Positions 20,789 through 30,263 of a stretch of DNA of 64,000 nt are shown one piece after another. The DNA is from Thiotrichales bacterium. Lineage in GTDB: Bacteria; Pseudomonadota; Gammaproteobacteria; HK1. The notes below the pieces were generated by a model. The model was not told the DNA's origin and did no database searches. It saw nothing but the letters and a program-made list of their open reading frames with translations. Positions within the stretch are counted from its first letter, which is position 1. The number at the start of each line of letters is the position of its first letter. The stretch spans positions 1-64,000 of the forward strand of contig JAPOSC010000018.1 in assembly GCA_026709935.1 (NCBI GenBank), read 5' to 3'. The position numbers were made by a program, and so were the translations under genes.

Positions 20789-21424
20789 ATGAAGCGCGCC
20801 GCCGGAGGCGCAGTGCTGGCGATCTGCGTGGCGTTGCTCGCCGGATGCGAAACGCTACAGGAACTGCTCCCGAAGAAGCAGGATGCCGCCGACCCGGGCA
20901 CGACCCTGCAGACCCACGCCGAGGAGCTGTCCCGAATTCGGGGCTGGACACTGCACGGCACTCTGGCTGCGCGCCCCACCGGCGGCGACGCATCCCGGGT
21001 CACCCTGCGGTGGAGCCAGTCGCCCGACTCCTATCTCATGCGGTTCATGGGGCCGCTCGGCGTCGGATTGTTCGAAGTCGAAGGATCGGCGAACACGGTG
21101 GAAGCAAAGTTCCCCGATGGTCGCCGAACGAGCGCCACATCGCCCGAAGCGCTTCTGGAGCGGGAGATCGGCTGGTCCGTGCCACTGCAGGGGCTTCGCT
21201 ACTGGATCATCGGGCTTCCCGCGCCCGACGGCACCCCGTCGCAGGTGGAGTTTGACGACCGCGGGCGTCTCGCCCGTCTGGAACAGGCGGGATGGACGGT
21301 GGTCTACGAGCAATATGGCGCCCTCGACGGACTTCCGCTGCCCGAGCGCATCCGGTTCTCGAACGCCTCGGTCGACGCGACCGTCATCGTCCGGCGGTGG
21401 AAGGTGGAGGGTACCGGAGCGTGA
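20789..21424 (+). CDS. lolB: Outer-membrane lipoprotein receptor LolB
   Basis: 211 residues from ATG 20789. Inserts lipoproteins delivered by LolA into the outer membrane. Signal and lipobox AVLAICVALLAGCETLQ. The beta-barrel-like body carries the LolB pattern IRGWTLHGTLAARP and SYLMRFMGPLGVGLFEVEGS, and the family's LQGLRYWIIGLPAP region. Sits between the TPR lipoprotein and ispE, the usual arrangement. Confidence 0.93.
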   Translation: MKRAAGGAVLAICVALLAGCETLQELLPKKQDAADPGTTLQTHAEELSRIRGWTLHGTLAARPTGGDASRVTLRWSQSPDSYLMRFMGPLGVGLFEVEGSANTVEAKFPDGRRTSATSPEALLEREIGWSVPLQGLRYWIIGLPAPDGTPSQVEFDDRGRLARLEQAGWTVVYEQYGALDGLPLPERIRFSNASVDATVIVRRWKVEGTGA

Positions 21425-21449
21425 TCCAGGGTGCAGAGCCGCCTCGCCG

Positions 21450-22358
21450 GTGATTGAATCCGGGGTGATCGAGCTTCCCGCGCCGGCGAAGCTCAACCTG
21501 TTCCTGCACGTCGTCGGGCGGCGTGCGGACGGTTACCATGAGCTTCAGACCGTCTTCCAGTTCATCGATCTCGCCGATCGCGTGCGCATCGCGCGCCGCA
21601 ACGACTCGCTCCTGCGTCGCACCACGGCGATTCCCGGCGTGGAGGAAGCGGAAGACCTGACCGTGCGGGCCGCACAGCTCCTGCGCGACACCTCGGAGAT
21701 CGAAGCGGGCGCGAACATCACGCTCGAGAAGCGGATCCCGGCCGGCGGGGGTCTGGGCGGCGGGAGCAGCGATGCGGCGTCGGTGCTGGTCGGTCTCGAT
21801 CGGCTCTGGGGCCTCGCGATGGGTACGGACCGGCTGGCGGTGCTCGGCGCAAGACTGGGAGCGGACGTGCCGGTATTCGTGCGCGGACTGGCGTCCTGGG
21901 GAGAAGGCGTGGGCGAGCGTCTGGTTCCGATCACTCTGGAGGAGCCCTGGTACGTGCTCGTCATGCTCCCCTGCGCGGTTTCTACGGCGGACGTGTTCCA
22001 GGCGTCGTCGTTGACACGAAATACCCCCAGAATCAGAATGAACCACCTGCTTCGAGGCGAATCCGGAACCTCGGAGGGACGGGTACGAATCGAGCGTCTG
22101 CTTCTTTCCGCCGGCAACGACTGCGAACCGGTGGTGAGGCAGATGCACCCGGAAGTGGGCGAAGCGCTCGACTGGCTCTCACGGCACGCCCGGGCGCGGA
22201 TGACCGGTACAGGGGCGACGGTGTTCGCTCCGTTCGAGTCCCGCGAGCAGGCCGCCGAGGTGGCGGAGAAGACGCCCGCGCCCTGGCGCGGGCTGGTGGC
22301 CCGGGGGCTGAACCAATCACCCCTGCTCGACGCCACACACCGGGCGGCTGCGCAGTGA
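21450..22358 (+). CDS. ispE: 4-diphosphocytidyl-2-C-methyl-D-erythritol kinase
   Basis: 302 residues from GTG 21450 (GTG 21465 is an alternative). Phosphorylates CDP-ME in the non-mevalonate isoprenoid pathway. GHMP-kinase features: PAPAKLNLFLHVVGRRADGY at the N-terminus, the glycine-rich ATP loop PAGGGLGGGSSDAASVLVGL, and C-terminal ARMTGTGATVFAPFES. Followed 22 bases later by tRNA-Gln, as in many gammaproteobacteria. Confidence 0.96.
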   Translation: MIESGVIELPAPAKLNLFLHVVGRRADGYHELQTVFQFIDLADRVRIARRNDSLLRRTTAIPGVEEAEDLTVRAAQLLRDTSEIEAGANITLEKRIPAGGGLGGGSSDAASVLVGLDRLWGLAMGTDRLAVLGARLGADVPVFVRGLASWGEGVGERLVPITLEEPWYVLVMLPCAVSTADVFQASSLTRNTPRIRMNHLLRGESGTSEGRVRIERLLLSAGNDCEPVVRQMHPEVGEALDWLSRHARARMTGTGATVFAPFESREQAAEVAEKTPAPWRGLVARGLNQSPLLDATHRAAAQ

Positions 22359-22380
22359 GCGCGGGCCCCTTCAACTGCCT

Positions 22381-22455
22381 TGGGGTGTAGCCAAGCGGTA
22401 AGGCACGGGACTTTGACTCCCGCATTCCCAGGTTCGAATCCTGGCACCCCAGCCA
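22381..22455 (+). tRNA. tRNA-Gln (anticodon TTG)
   Basis: 75 nt with encoded CCA. Acceptor TGGGGTG/CACCCCA, D-arm, anticodon stem CGGGA/TCCCG around CTTTGAC (anticodon TTG, reads CAA), and T-arm CCAGG-TTCGAAT-CCTGG. The position after ispE is conserved. The expected next gene, prs, is absent, so synteny breaks here. Confidence 0.96.
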
Positions 22456-22637
22456 ATCAGGCTGGCCGCTTCTTCAGTCGCCTGTTCCGAGCGACCGGAT
22501 GCGGTGATGAAGGTCCAGCGGAACCCGAAACACGAAGGTCTTTCTTCCGATCCGTCGCCGTTCGAGAAGGTTCAGCTCCGCCAGTCGGAACAGGTCTGCT
22601 CGTGCGGTCGCGTAGACAACCCGAGGTTCGAAACCCC

Positions 22638-23687
22638 ATGAGTACGTCCTTCAACCGCAGGATCACCCTGGCCGCGCGCCCGCAGGGCGCTCCGAAACCG
22701 AGCGACTTCGCGGCCGTCGACGACGCGGTACCGACGCCGGGCGACGGGGAGATGCGCCTTCGCACCGTCTACCTCTCGCTCGACCCGTACATGCGCGGGC
22801 GCATGAACGACGTGAGGTCCTACGTGCCGCCGGTCCGGCTCGGGGACACGATGGAGGGCGGCGCGGTGAGCGTGGTCGAAGAGTCGCGGCACCCGAAGTT
22901 CTCCGCCGGCGACATCGTGTTCGGCTATACCGGCTGGCAGCAGTATGCGCTCTCGAACGGCGCGGGAATGCGAACCGTCGATCCATCGATCGCGCCGATC
23001 TCGACCGCTCTCGGTGTCCTCGGGATGCCGGGCCTCACCGGCTACGTCGGGCTCCTCGACCTCGGGCAGCCGAAGGAGGGAGAGACGGTGGTGGTCTCCG
23101 CCGCCACCGGAGCGGTCGGGTCGCTGGTCGGACAGATCGCGAAGCTCAAGGGGTGCCGGGTGGTCGGGGTGGCGGGAGCGGAGGCCAAGTGCCGCTACGC
23201 GGTGGACACACTGGGTCTCGACGTCTGCGTGAGCCACCACGACGCCGACCTCGCCGAGGCGCTGAAGGACGCCTGCCCGGACGGCATCGACATCTACTAC
23301 GAGAATGTCGGCGGCAAAGTCTTCGACGCCGCCATCGGATTGATGAACGTGCACGGGCGCATCCCCGTGTGTGGCGGCATCGCCCACTACAACGACACCG
23401 GATCGCCGCCGGGACCGGACCGCCTCGCCGGAGCGATGCGCATCATCCTCACCCGCCGCCTGACCGTACGCGGGTTCATCATCTTCGACCACCATCACCG
23501 GATCCCCGACTTCGCGCGGGACGTGTCCGAATGGCTGCGCGATGGCAGGATCGGGTACCGGGAAGATGTTGTCGAAGGAATCGACAATGCGGTCGAGGCA
23601 TTTCTCGGGCTGCTTCGCGGTGAAAACTTCGGCAAGTTGGTGGTGAAGGTGTCCGAGAACCCGACCGGCGGCGGCTCCGGGCGATGA
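22638..23687 (+). CDS. NADP-dependent medium-chain oxidoreductase (CurA/YncB type)
   Basis: 349 residues from ATG 22638. Zinc-independent MDR superfamily, like prostaglandin/2-alkenal reductases that reduce activated double bonds using NADPH. Features: YLSLDPYMRGRMND in the N-terminal domain, the cofactor loop VVSAATGAVGSLVGQIAKLKG, YYENVGGKVFDAAI, and FIIFDHHHRIPDF. No catalytic zinc ligands seen. Substrate unknown. Stands alone after tRNA-Gln. Confidence 0.88.
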   Translation: MSTSFNRRITLAARPQGAPKPSDFAAVDDAVPTPGDGEMRLRTVYLSLDPYMRGRMNDVRSYVPPVRLGDTMEGGAVSVVEESRHPKFSAGDIVFGYTGWQQYALSNGAGMRTVDPSIAPISTALGVLGMPGLTGYVGLLDLGQPKEGETVVVSAATGAVGSLVGQIAKLKGCRVVGVAGAEAKCRYAVDTLGLDVCVSHHDADLAEALKDACPDGIDIYYENVGGKVFDAAIGLMNVHGRIPVCGGIAHYNDTGSPPGPDRLAGAMRIILTRRLTVRGFIIFDHHHRIPDFARDVSEWLRDGRIGYREDVVEGIDNAVEAFLGLLRGENFGKLVVKVSENPTGGGSGR

Positions 23688-23787
23688 TGGATTCGGGCGG
23701 GTGACCCGGATCCGCAGATCGCAGCATTGGTAATCGACCGAGACGGCAGTCGAATAGAACCAACGAGCCAGGGAAAGATACAGCGCC

Positions 23788-24750
23788 ATGCCCGACAAGC
23801 ACCGGATCCTCTGCACCCGCCGCATGCCGCCCAACGTCGAGGCACGGCTCGGGCGCGACTACGACGCTAACCTCAACCCCGACGACCGCATCCATTCCGC
23901 GGACAGTCTCCTCGCGGCGAGCGAGGGCCGCGATGGGATCCTCTGCGCCGGCGGCGACCCGCTCTCCGCCGAGGTCATCGAGCGCCTCCCCGACCGCATC
24001 CGCATTCTCGCCACCTACTCGGTCGGCTACGAGCACATCGCGGTGGAAGCGGCGAAGGCGCGCGGCATCGTCGTGACCAATACGCCGGACGTCCTGAACG
24101 ACGCCACCGCCGACATCGCGATGCTCTGCCTGCTCGGGGCCGCCCGGCGCGGCGCCGAGGGGGACCGAATGGTGCGAGCCGGGGAATGGGTGGGCTGGCA
24201 CTCCACCATGATGCTCGGCGTGCACGTGACCGGGAAGCGCCTCGGCATCTTCGGGATGGGACGGATCGGGCGCGCAGTGGCGCGGCGCGCCCGCGGCTTC
24301 GACATGGAAATCCACTACCACAACCGCAGCCGCCTCGCCCCGGCCCTGGAGGACGACGCGATCTGGCACGACACTCCCGAATCGCTGCTCGCGGTGAGTG
24401 ACTTCCTTTCGATCAACGCCCCCTCGACCCCGACGACACGCAGGTTCCTCAACGCCGATCGCATCGCGCACTTGCCCGACGGCGCAGTAGTGGTCAACAC
24501 CGCCCGCGGGGATCTTGTCGACGACGATGCACTCATCACCGCCCTGCGTTCGGGCAAGGTGGCGGCGGCCGGGCTCGACGTCTTCGCGGGCGAGCCGAAT
24601 CTCGACCTTCGCTACCGGGCGCTCGAAAACACGTTCCTGCTCCCCCACATCGGCAGCGCGAGCCTGGAGACGCGCGACGCGATGGGGTACTGCTGCCTGG
24701 ACAACCTCGACGCATTCTTCGCGGGCGGCCCGTGCCCGAACGCACTGTGA
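23788..24750 (+). CDS. D-isomer-specific 2-hydroxyacid dehydrogenase
   Basis: 320 residues, resembling glyoxylate/hydroxypyruvate reductase. NAD(P)-binding GMGRIGRAVARRARGF. Catalytic Arg in NTARGDLVDDDALI, Glu in the DVFAGEPNLD region, His in LLPHIGSASLETRD. Reversibly reduces a 2-keto acid such as glyoxylate or hydroxypyruvate in the cytoplasm; exact substrate not determinable. Starts a likely operon with the next two genes, with small gaps on the same strand. Confidence 0.9.
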   Translation: MPDKHRILCTRRMPPNVEARLGRDYDANLNPDDRIHSADSLLAASEGRDGILCAGGDPLSAEVIERLPDRIRILATYSVGYEHIAVEAAKARGIVVTNTPDVLNDATADIAMLCLLGAARRGAEGDRMVRAGEWVGWHSTMMLGVHVTGKRLGIFGMGRIGRAVARRARGFDMEIHYHNRSRLAPALEDDAIWHDTPESLLAVSDFLSINAPSTPTTRRFLNADRIAHLPDGAVVVNTARGDLVDDDALITALRSGKVAAAGLDVFAGEPNLDLRYRALENTFLLPHIGSASLETRDAMGYCCLDNLDAFFAGGPCPNAL

Positions 24751-24767
24751 AAGGCGGCGACACCGAC

Positions 24768-25355
24768 ATGAACGCATGGATTCGCATGATCCCTCCCGAG
24801 GAGGCGACCGGTCGCCTCGCGGAACTGTACGAGCGGGTGAAGACACCGCACGGGACCGTGGACAACGTGATGCGGGCGCACTCGCTGCGGCCCGAGTCGC
24901 TCGAAGGCCATGTCGTGCTCTACCGGAGCGTGCTGCACAACAAGGCGAACACGCTGCCGTTCTGGTTCCTGGAAACGGTCGCAACCTGGGTGAGCCTCAC
25001 CAACCGCTGCCATTACTCCACCACCCATCACTCCGCCAACATGCGCCGGCTGATCGAGGACGAGCTGCGGGCGGAGACGATGTACGCGGCGCTCGCATGC
25101 GGACACCCGGAGGTGGCGTTCGAGGGCAAGGAGCTTGCGTTGCTGGAGTACGCGCGCAAGCTCACCGCCGATGTCGGGGCGATGTGCGAGGCGGACATCG
25201 AGCGACTGCGCGAAGCCGGCGCCGACGACGGGGAGATCCTGGAGGTCAATCAGGTATGCGCCTACTTCAACTACTCGAACCGCGTCCTGAACGGACTGGG
25301 CGTGACCACGAAGGGCGACGTGGTCGGGTACTACAAACACGGGGACGACGGCTGA
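24768..25355 (+). CDS. AhpD/carboxymuconolactone-decarboxylase-like protein
   Basis: 195 residues from ATG 24768 (an in-frame ATG at 24732 overlaps the previous gene). All-helical fold of the peroxidase-related/CMD family. The usual redox site CxxC followed by His is here RCHYSTTHHSANM, with only one cysteine (CxxS), so a dithiol mechanism is unlikely unless another thiol takes part. Cysteines elsewhere (ALACGHPE, GAMCEADI, NQVCAYFNYSNR) are candidates. Role unknown; grouped with the dehydrogenase and NUDIX genes. Confidence 0.75.
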   Translation: MNAWIRMIPPEEATGRLAELYERVKTPHGTVDNVMRAHSLRPESLEGHVVLYRSVLHNKANTLPFWFLETVATWVSLTNRCHYSTTHHSANMRRLIEDELRAETMYAALACGHPEVAFEGKELALLEYARKLTADVGAMCEADIERLREAGADDGEILEVNQVCAYFNYSNRVLNGLGVTTKGDVVGYYKHGDDG

Positions 25356-25377
25356 AGTCGCGGGAGCGGATCGCACG

Positions 25378-25971
25378 ATGGATGACCGTCGCGGGCTGAA
25401 AGCGCTCCTCGCCGCATACCGCGAACGATGGCCGCGGGAGTCGGCGACGGTCGCCCGCTTCGATGCCTTCGTCGACTCGCATCCCGACTGCTTCCACCGC
25501 GCCTGCCAGGTCGGCCATATCACGGGCTCGGCGTGGATCGTGGACAGAACCGGTGACCACGTGCTCCTCACTCACCATCGCAAGCTCGGGCGATGGCTGC
25601 AGCCCGGCGGTCACAGCGACGGGGATCCCGATACGCTTGCGGTCGCCCGGCGGGAAGCGCGCGAGGAAACCGGGATCGACGTGCGGGTGCTCGACGACGC
25701 CATCTTCGACATCGACGTGCACCGGATTCCGGCCCGTGGCCGCGAGCCCGCCCACCTCCACTTCGATGTGCGCTTCCTCGTACAGGCCACGCACGATCGA
25801 TTCAGGGTCAGCGAAGAATCCCATGCCCTCGCGTGGGTCCCGGCGGCGGACCTCGGCGCCCTGACCGGCGAGGAATCGGTCCTGCGCATGGCGCGCAAGT
25901 GGATCGCACGCCGAACCGGCGGTGAAGCTCAGCCCGTCGACGGCCGATCCAGGCCCGTGAGCGACGCGTAG
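25378..25971 (+). CDS. NUDIX hydrolase
   Basis: 197 residues. Hydrolyses a nucleoside-diphosphate-linked compound; substrate unknown. NUDIX box GGHSDGDPDTLAVARREARE then ETGID, with the catalytic REAREETG core. The first conserved Glu of the textbook box is replaced by Pro, as in the GGHxDGD subfamily. The 3' end overlaps the convergent cupin gene by 43 bases. Confidence 0.88.
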   Translation: MDDRRGLKALLAAYRERWPRESATVARFDAFVDSHPDCFHRACQVGHITGSAWIVDRTGDHVLLTHHRKLGRWLQPGGHSDGDPDTLAVARREAREETGIDVRVLDDAIFDIDVHRIPARGREPAHLHFDVRFLVQATHDRFRVSEESHALAWVPAADLGALTGEESVLRMARKWIARRTGGEAQPVDGRSRPVSDA

Positions 25972-26633
25972 TCGCCGACCAGGAGCCGGTAGGGCGGCTC
26001 GTCTTCCTCGATGTCGGGAAAGCGTCCCACCGGCGGGTGGAAGCGGTTGTCCTTCACGTCATCGTTGACCGCGGACACCTCGCCCAGCAGCACCCGCCCG
26101 CGCGGGGCGGTGAGCTTGTGGTAGCACCCGGGCTCGAGGGTGATGCTCTCGCCGGGCCGAAGCTCCAGCGTCGTCCCCGCCGGCACCTTGCGCCGAACGC
26201 CGTCGAGGCTGAGGGCGACATCGGTGTCGGCGAACGCGCCGTCCTCCGCCGCATTGTGCACCTCCACCCCCATGGTGCCGCCCGCGCGGACGATGATGTC
26301 CTCGACCTTGATCCAGTGGTGATGGGCCGGACAGTGCTGGCCGGGGTCGAGGACGAGCGCCTTCTCGCAGTAGGTCTTGCCGACACCGGATTTCAGGTTC
26401 GCGAGCCGGCCGTTTCGCATCGTGAACAGGAGCAGACCGCAGGCGTGGTATTCGCCGAGGCCGAAGTCGGTGATATCCCACCCGAGACCACATTCGACAA
26501 TGTCCGAGATGTCACCAGCGGGGTTCGCCCAGTCCTCCGGCGTCCATGCCGCAAACGGGGGCAGCCGGAAGCGCTCCGCCTCGAAGTAGGCCTCCGCATC
26601 GCGGATCAGCGCATTGATCTCCGAACGCTGCAT
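25929..26633 (-). CDS. D-lyxose ketol-isomerase-like cupin
   Basis: 234 residues. A cupin-fold sugar isomerase family interconverting D-lyxose/D-xylulose and D-mannose/D-fructose. Metal ligands are visible in CPAHHHWIKVEDIIVRA (two His and a Glu) and PGCYHKLTAPRGRV (His). The N-terminal RLPPFAAWTPEDWAN pattern is typical. It is the last gene behind a peptide/opine-type ABC transporter, 102 bases after it, which suggests a transported sugar or sugar-amino acid conjugate, although the binding protein is of the peptide class. Confidence 0.85.
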   Translation of the reverse strand: MQRSEINALIRDAEAYFEAERFRLPPFAAWTPEDWANPAGDISDIVECGLGWDITDFGLGEYHACGLLLFTMRNGRLANLKSGVGKTYCEKALVLDPGQHCPAHHHWIKVEDIIVRAGGTMGVEVHNAAEDGAFADTDVALSLDGVRRKVPAGTTLELRPGESITLEPGCYHKLTAPRGRVLLGEVSAVNDDVKDNRFHPPVGRFPDIEEDEPPYRLLVGDYASLTGLDRPSTG

Positions 26634-26735
26634 GTGCTCTCTCCTTCCGCGCGGACCCGCCGGTCGCGTGCGACGCGCCGTCGCATTCGCTGGAATCGCG
26701 GGCGTCGACCCGCGAGGAACAGCGAAGAGCGGCGG

Positions 26736-28391
26736 CTACCGCCCGACTTCTCCGAACTCGAAATCGCGCCCCGGGGCCGCTTCGAACAGCGCACGAGTAT
26801 ATTCGTGCCGGGGATTGCGAAAGATCTCGGCGGCCGAACCGTACTCGACCACGCGACCCTTCGACATCACCGCGACGACATCGCACACCTGTGCGGCCAC
26901 CCGGAGATCGTGGGTGATGAACAGGATCGCGAGTTCGAGCCGCTCGCGGATCTCTTCCAGCAGGCCCAGAACCTGCGCCTGCACCGAGACGTCGAGCGCG
27001 GACACCGCCTCGTCCGCGATCAGCAGCTCGGGATCCATCGCCAGCGCCCGCGCGATGCAGATCCGCTGGCGCTGCCCGCCGGAGAACTGGTGCGGATAGC
27101 GGTCGAGGCCATCGGGGTCGAGCTGCACCAGCGCCATCAGCTCGCGCGCACGATCCAGAGCACGGGCCCGCGGCATCCCGTAGTTCATCGGTCCCTCGAT
27201 GATGGACAGTCCCACGGTGCGCCTGGGGTTGAGCGAGCGGTACGGGTCCTGGAATACGATCTGGACCTTGCGCCGCAGCCGGCGGAGCTGTCGGGCCGGC
27301 ATCCGGGCGATATCCTCCCCCGACAGCAGAATGCGCCCGTCGGTGGTCTCGATCAGGCGGGTGACACAGCGCGCGACGGTCGACTTGCCGGAGCCGGACT
27401 CGCCGACGATGCCGAGGGTTTCGCCCTTGCGCACCTCGATCGACACCGCCGCGGCCGCGTCGACCGACCGCTTCTGTCCGAATACCCCGAGGCTTGTGTA
27501 ACGCTTGTCGAGGCGTTCCGTGCGCAGCACCACCGGGGCGTTCGCGGGAAGGGCCCGGCGATCCGGCGGCTCGTGGCTCGGCACCGAACCGATCAGCATC
27601 TGCGTGTACGGGTGCTCGGGCGCCGACAGCACCCGGCGGGCCGGGCCGAGTTCCACCATCTCGCCCTGCTTCAGCACCGCGACCCGATCCGCGATCTCCG
27701 CCACCACCCCGAAGTCGTGGGTGATGAACAGCACCCCGGTGCGGCGCTCGCCTTCGAGCTCCTGGATGAGCTTGAGGATCTGCGCCTGAGTGGTCACGTC
27801 GAGCGCCGTCGTCGGCTCGTCGGCGATGAGCAGCGGTGGTTCCAGGATGAGCGCCATCGCGATCATGATGCGCTGGCGCTGACCGCCGGAGAGCTGGTGC
27901 GGATAGGAGTGGTACATCCGTTCCGGATCCGGGAGGTGCACCGCCTCGATCATCTCCAGCACCTTGCGCCGGCGCTCGGACGAGCTGAGCGCGGTGTGCT
28001 CCTCCAACACCTCCTCGATCTGCGCCCCGCAACGCATCACCGGGTTCAGCGCGGTCATGGGTTCCTGGAAGATCATCCCCATCCCGGTGCAGCGCAGGTC
28101 GCGCAACCGGTGCTCCCCGGCGCCGACAAGCTCCTCGCCGTTCAGCCGCACCGAGCCGCTGGACACCGTGAGCGCCTTTGCCAGCAGCCCCATGATCGAG
28201 AATGCGATCACCGACTTGCCGGAGCCGGATTCCCCGACCAGACACACGATCTCGCCGGACTTCACGTCGAACGAGACCTCGCGTACTGCATGCGCGCGGT
28301 CGCCGTCCCTGGGCAGGTCGATCGTGAGGTCCGCCACCGAGAGGACGGTATGCGCATCGCTACGCGCGGGATCCGTCGGCGCCGCCGGCAC
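26736..28391 (-). CDS. ABC transporter, fused DppD-DppF ATPase
   Basis: 551 residues with two complete ATPase modules that energise oligopeptide/opine/glutathione-type uptake. Walker A GESGSGKS at residues 53-60 and at 330-337. Signature motifs LSGGQRQRI and FSGGQRQRI, Walker B LLIADEPTTALD and LLIADEAVSALD. Each half ends with the peptide-ABC C-terminal extension. GsiA-like fused architecture. The start lies 1 base from the end of the permease gene, so the two are translationally linked. Confidence 0.95.
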   Translation of the reverse strand: MPAAPTDPARSDAHTVLSVADLTIDLPRDGDRAHAVREVSFDVKSGEIVCLVGESGSGKSVIAFSIMGLLAKALTVSSGSVRLNGEELVGAGEHRLRDLRCTGMGMIFQEPMTALNPVMRCGAQIEEVLEEHTALSSSERRRKVLEMIEAVHLPDPERMYHSYPHQLSGGQRQRIMIAMALILEPPLLIADEPTTALDVTTQAQILKLIQELEGERRTGVLFITHDFGVVAEIADRVAVLKQGEMVELGPARRVLSAPEHPYTQMLIGSVPSHEPPDRRALPANAPVVLRTERLDKRYTSLGVFGQKRSVDAAAAVSIEVRKGETLGIVGESGSGKSTVARCVTRLIETTDGRILLSGEDIARMPARQLRRLRRKVQIVFQDPYRSLNPRRTVGLSIIEGPMNYGMPRARALDRARELMALVQLDPDGLDRYPHQFSGGQRQRICIARALAMDPELLIADEAVSALDVSVQAQVLGLLEEIRERLELAILFITHDLRVAAQVCDVVAVMSKGRVVEYGSAAEIFRNPRHEYTRALFEAAPGRDFEFGEVGR

Positions 28392-28392
28392 G

Positions 28393-29319
28393 TCAGATTT
28401 CCTTCGACATGCGCGGATCGATCGTGTCGCGCAGGCCGTCGCCGAGCATGTTGACCGCGAGCACGGTCAGGGTGAGGAAGACGCCCGGGTAGAAGATGCT
28501 GTGCGGGTAGATCTGAAAGAGGTCCCGCCCCTCGGCCATGATGTTCCCCCAGGTCGGGGTCTCGGGCGGGATCCCGACGCCGAGGAAGCTCAGGATGGCT
28601 TCGAGCAGGATGGCCGATCCGCAGATGAACGTGCCCTGCACGATGAGCGGCGCGACGGTGTTGGGCAGCACGTGGCGCCACAGGATCTTCGGCGTCGGGG
28701 TACCGACCGAGATCGCGGCCTCGACGTAGGGCTCCTCGCGGATGGTCAGCACGATCGACCGGACAAGGCGCACCACCCGGGGGATCTCCGGAATCACGAT
28801 CGCGAGGATCACGGTCAGCAGGCTCGCGCCGGACAGGGAGACGAGCGCGATCGCGAGCAGAATCGCGGGAATGGCCATCAGCCCGTCCATCACCCGCATG
28901 ATGATCGCGTCCAGAAGCCGGAAGTACCCGGCCAGAAGTCCGATCACGAGACCGATGGCGACGCTCGCAATGGCCACGCTGACGCCGACGACGAGCGAGA
29001 CCCGCGCCCCGTAGACGACCCGGGTATAGACGTCGCGCCCGAGCTTGTCCGTGCCCATCATCGCCTCGACCTTGTACTTCTCGCCCGCGTCGTCGCGCAG
29101 TGTCATCTCGAAGCCGGGCGGCTTGTTCCGGTTGCGGGGGCTGATCTCGGTCGGGTCGAGGGGAGTCAGTACGCTCGCAAGCGGCACCAGCGACGCGATC
29201 AGCACCACCATCACCGTGCCGATGACGACACTGGGGTGTCGCGCCAGCCGGCGCCACACCGAAGGCCGCGCGACAACCGCCCGGGATTCGACCGACTCGG
29301 ACGAGATCAGGGTCGCCAT
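28393..29319 (-). CDS. ABC transporter permease, DppC type
   Basis: 308 residues from ATG 29319. Inner-membrane permease with an N-terminal helix (VVIGTVMVVLIASLVPLASV), the periplasmic segment MMGTDKLGRDVYTRVVYGAR characteristic of DppC/OppC, and the EAA loop YVEAAISVGTPTPKILWRHV that couples to the ATPase. Follows the DppB-type gene by 2 bases. Confidence 0.95.
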   Translation of the reverse strand: MATLISSESVESRAVVARPSVWRRLARHPSVVIGTVMVVLIASLVPLASVLTPLDPTEISPRNRNKPPGFEMTLRDDAGEKYKVEAMMGTDKLGRDVYTRVVYGARVSLVVGVSVAIASVAIGLVIGLLAGYFRLLDAIIMRVMDGLMAIPAILLAIALVSLSGASLLTVILAIVIPEIPRVVRLVRSIVLTIREEPYVEAAISVGTPTPKILWRHVLPNTVAPLIVQGTFICGSAILLEAILSFLGVGIPPETPTWGNIMAEGRDLFQIYPHSIFYPGVFLTLTVLAVNMLGDGLRDTIDPRMSKEI

Positions 29320-29321
29320 TA

Positions 29322-30263
29322 TCAATAACGAATCCGGGGGTCGAGCAGGGTATAGATGACGTCGATCAGCAAGTTGATCACGACGTAGACCACCGAGAAC
29401 AGGATGATGAGCGCCTGCACCGTGGGGTAGTCCCGCCCCTGGATCGCATCCAGGGTGAGCGACCCGAGCCCCGGGATGACGAACACGCTCTCGGTGACCA
29501 CCACGCCGCTCACCAGGATCGCGATGGCGATGCCGATGATAGTCACGATCGGTACCGCGGCGTTGCGCAGCGCATGCCGCGTCAGCACCTTGAACTGCGG
29601 CAGACCCTTCGCGCGCGCGGTGCGGACGTAGTCCTCGTTCAGCACCTCCAGGACGCTGGTGCGAGTGATCCGCGCGATCAGCGCAATGAAGATCACCGAC
29701 AGCGCGCTCGAAGGCAGAATCAGCCGATACGCCCATCCCCCGATGCCGTCCGCGATCGCCTGATAGCCCTGCACCGGGAACCATTCGAGCTTGACCGAAA
29801 GCACGTAGATGAGCACGTAGCCGATCACGAACACCGGAACCGAGAAACCGATCACCGAAAAACCCATGACCACGCGGTCGAGCCACGAGCCCTGCCGGTA
29901 AGCGGCGAGAGTGCCGAGCGGCACCGCGACCGCGCAGGCGATGACGATGGTAAACAGCGCGAGCGATACCGTCGGCTCGACGCCGTCGGCGATCATGCGC
30001 GTCACCGGGCGCTTGTAGTAGAACGATTCGCCGAAATCACCGAGAAACAGGTTCTTCAGGTAGATCCCGAACTGCACCGGCAGCGGCCGGGTCAGGCCGA
30101 GCTCCTCGCGCAGTTGCTCGATATCTTCGGAAGTCGCCGCGTCCCCGGCGATGTTGGCGGCCGGGTCGCCGGGCGTGAGGCGCAGCATCAGGAACACGAT
30201 CACGGTCACCACCAGCAGGACCGGAATGACCGCGAACACTCTGCGCAGCAGATAGGTCCACAT
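29322..30263 (-). CDS. ABC transporter permease, DppB type
   Basis: 313 residues. Inner-membrane permease with the family N-terminus LLRRVFAVIPVLLVVTVIVF, the conserved LGLTRPLPVQFGIYLKNLFL segment, and the EAA loop YVRTARAKGLPQFKVLTRHA. Partner of the DppC-type permease in the same operon. Confidence 0.95.
   Translation of the reverse strand: MWTYLLRRVFAVIPVLLVVTVIVFLMLRLTPGDPAANIAGDAATSEDIEQLREELGLTRPLPVQFGIYLKNLFLGDFGESFYYKRPVTRMIADGVEPTVSLALFTIVIACAVAVPLGTLAAYRQGSWLDRVVMGFSVIGFSVPVFVIGYVLIYVLSVKLEWFPVQGYQAIADGIGGWAYRLILPSSALSVIFIALIARITRTSVLEVLNEDYVRTARAKGLPQFKVLTRHALRNAAVPIVTIIGIAIAILVSGVVVTESVFVIPGLGSLTLDAIQGRDYPTVQALIILFSVVYVVINLLIDVIYTLLDPRIRY

Noticed and set aside
26037-28454. 805-codon plus-strand frame across the ABC ATPase and cupin genes
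   Set aside because: Antisense shadow of clearly recognisable minus-strand proteins; low-complexity composition and no start signal.
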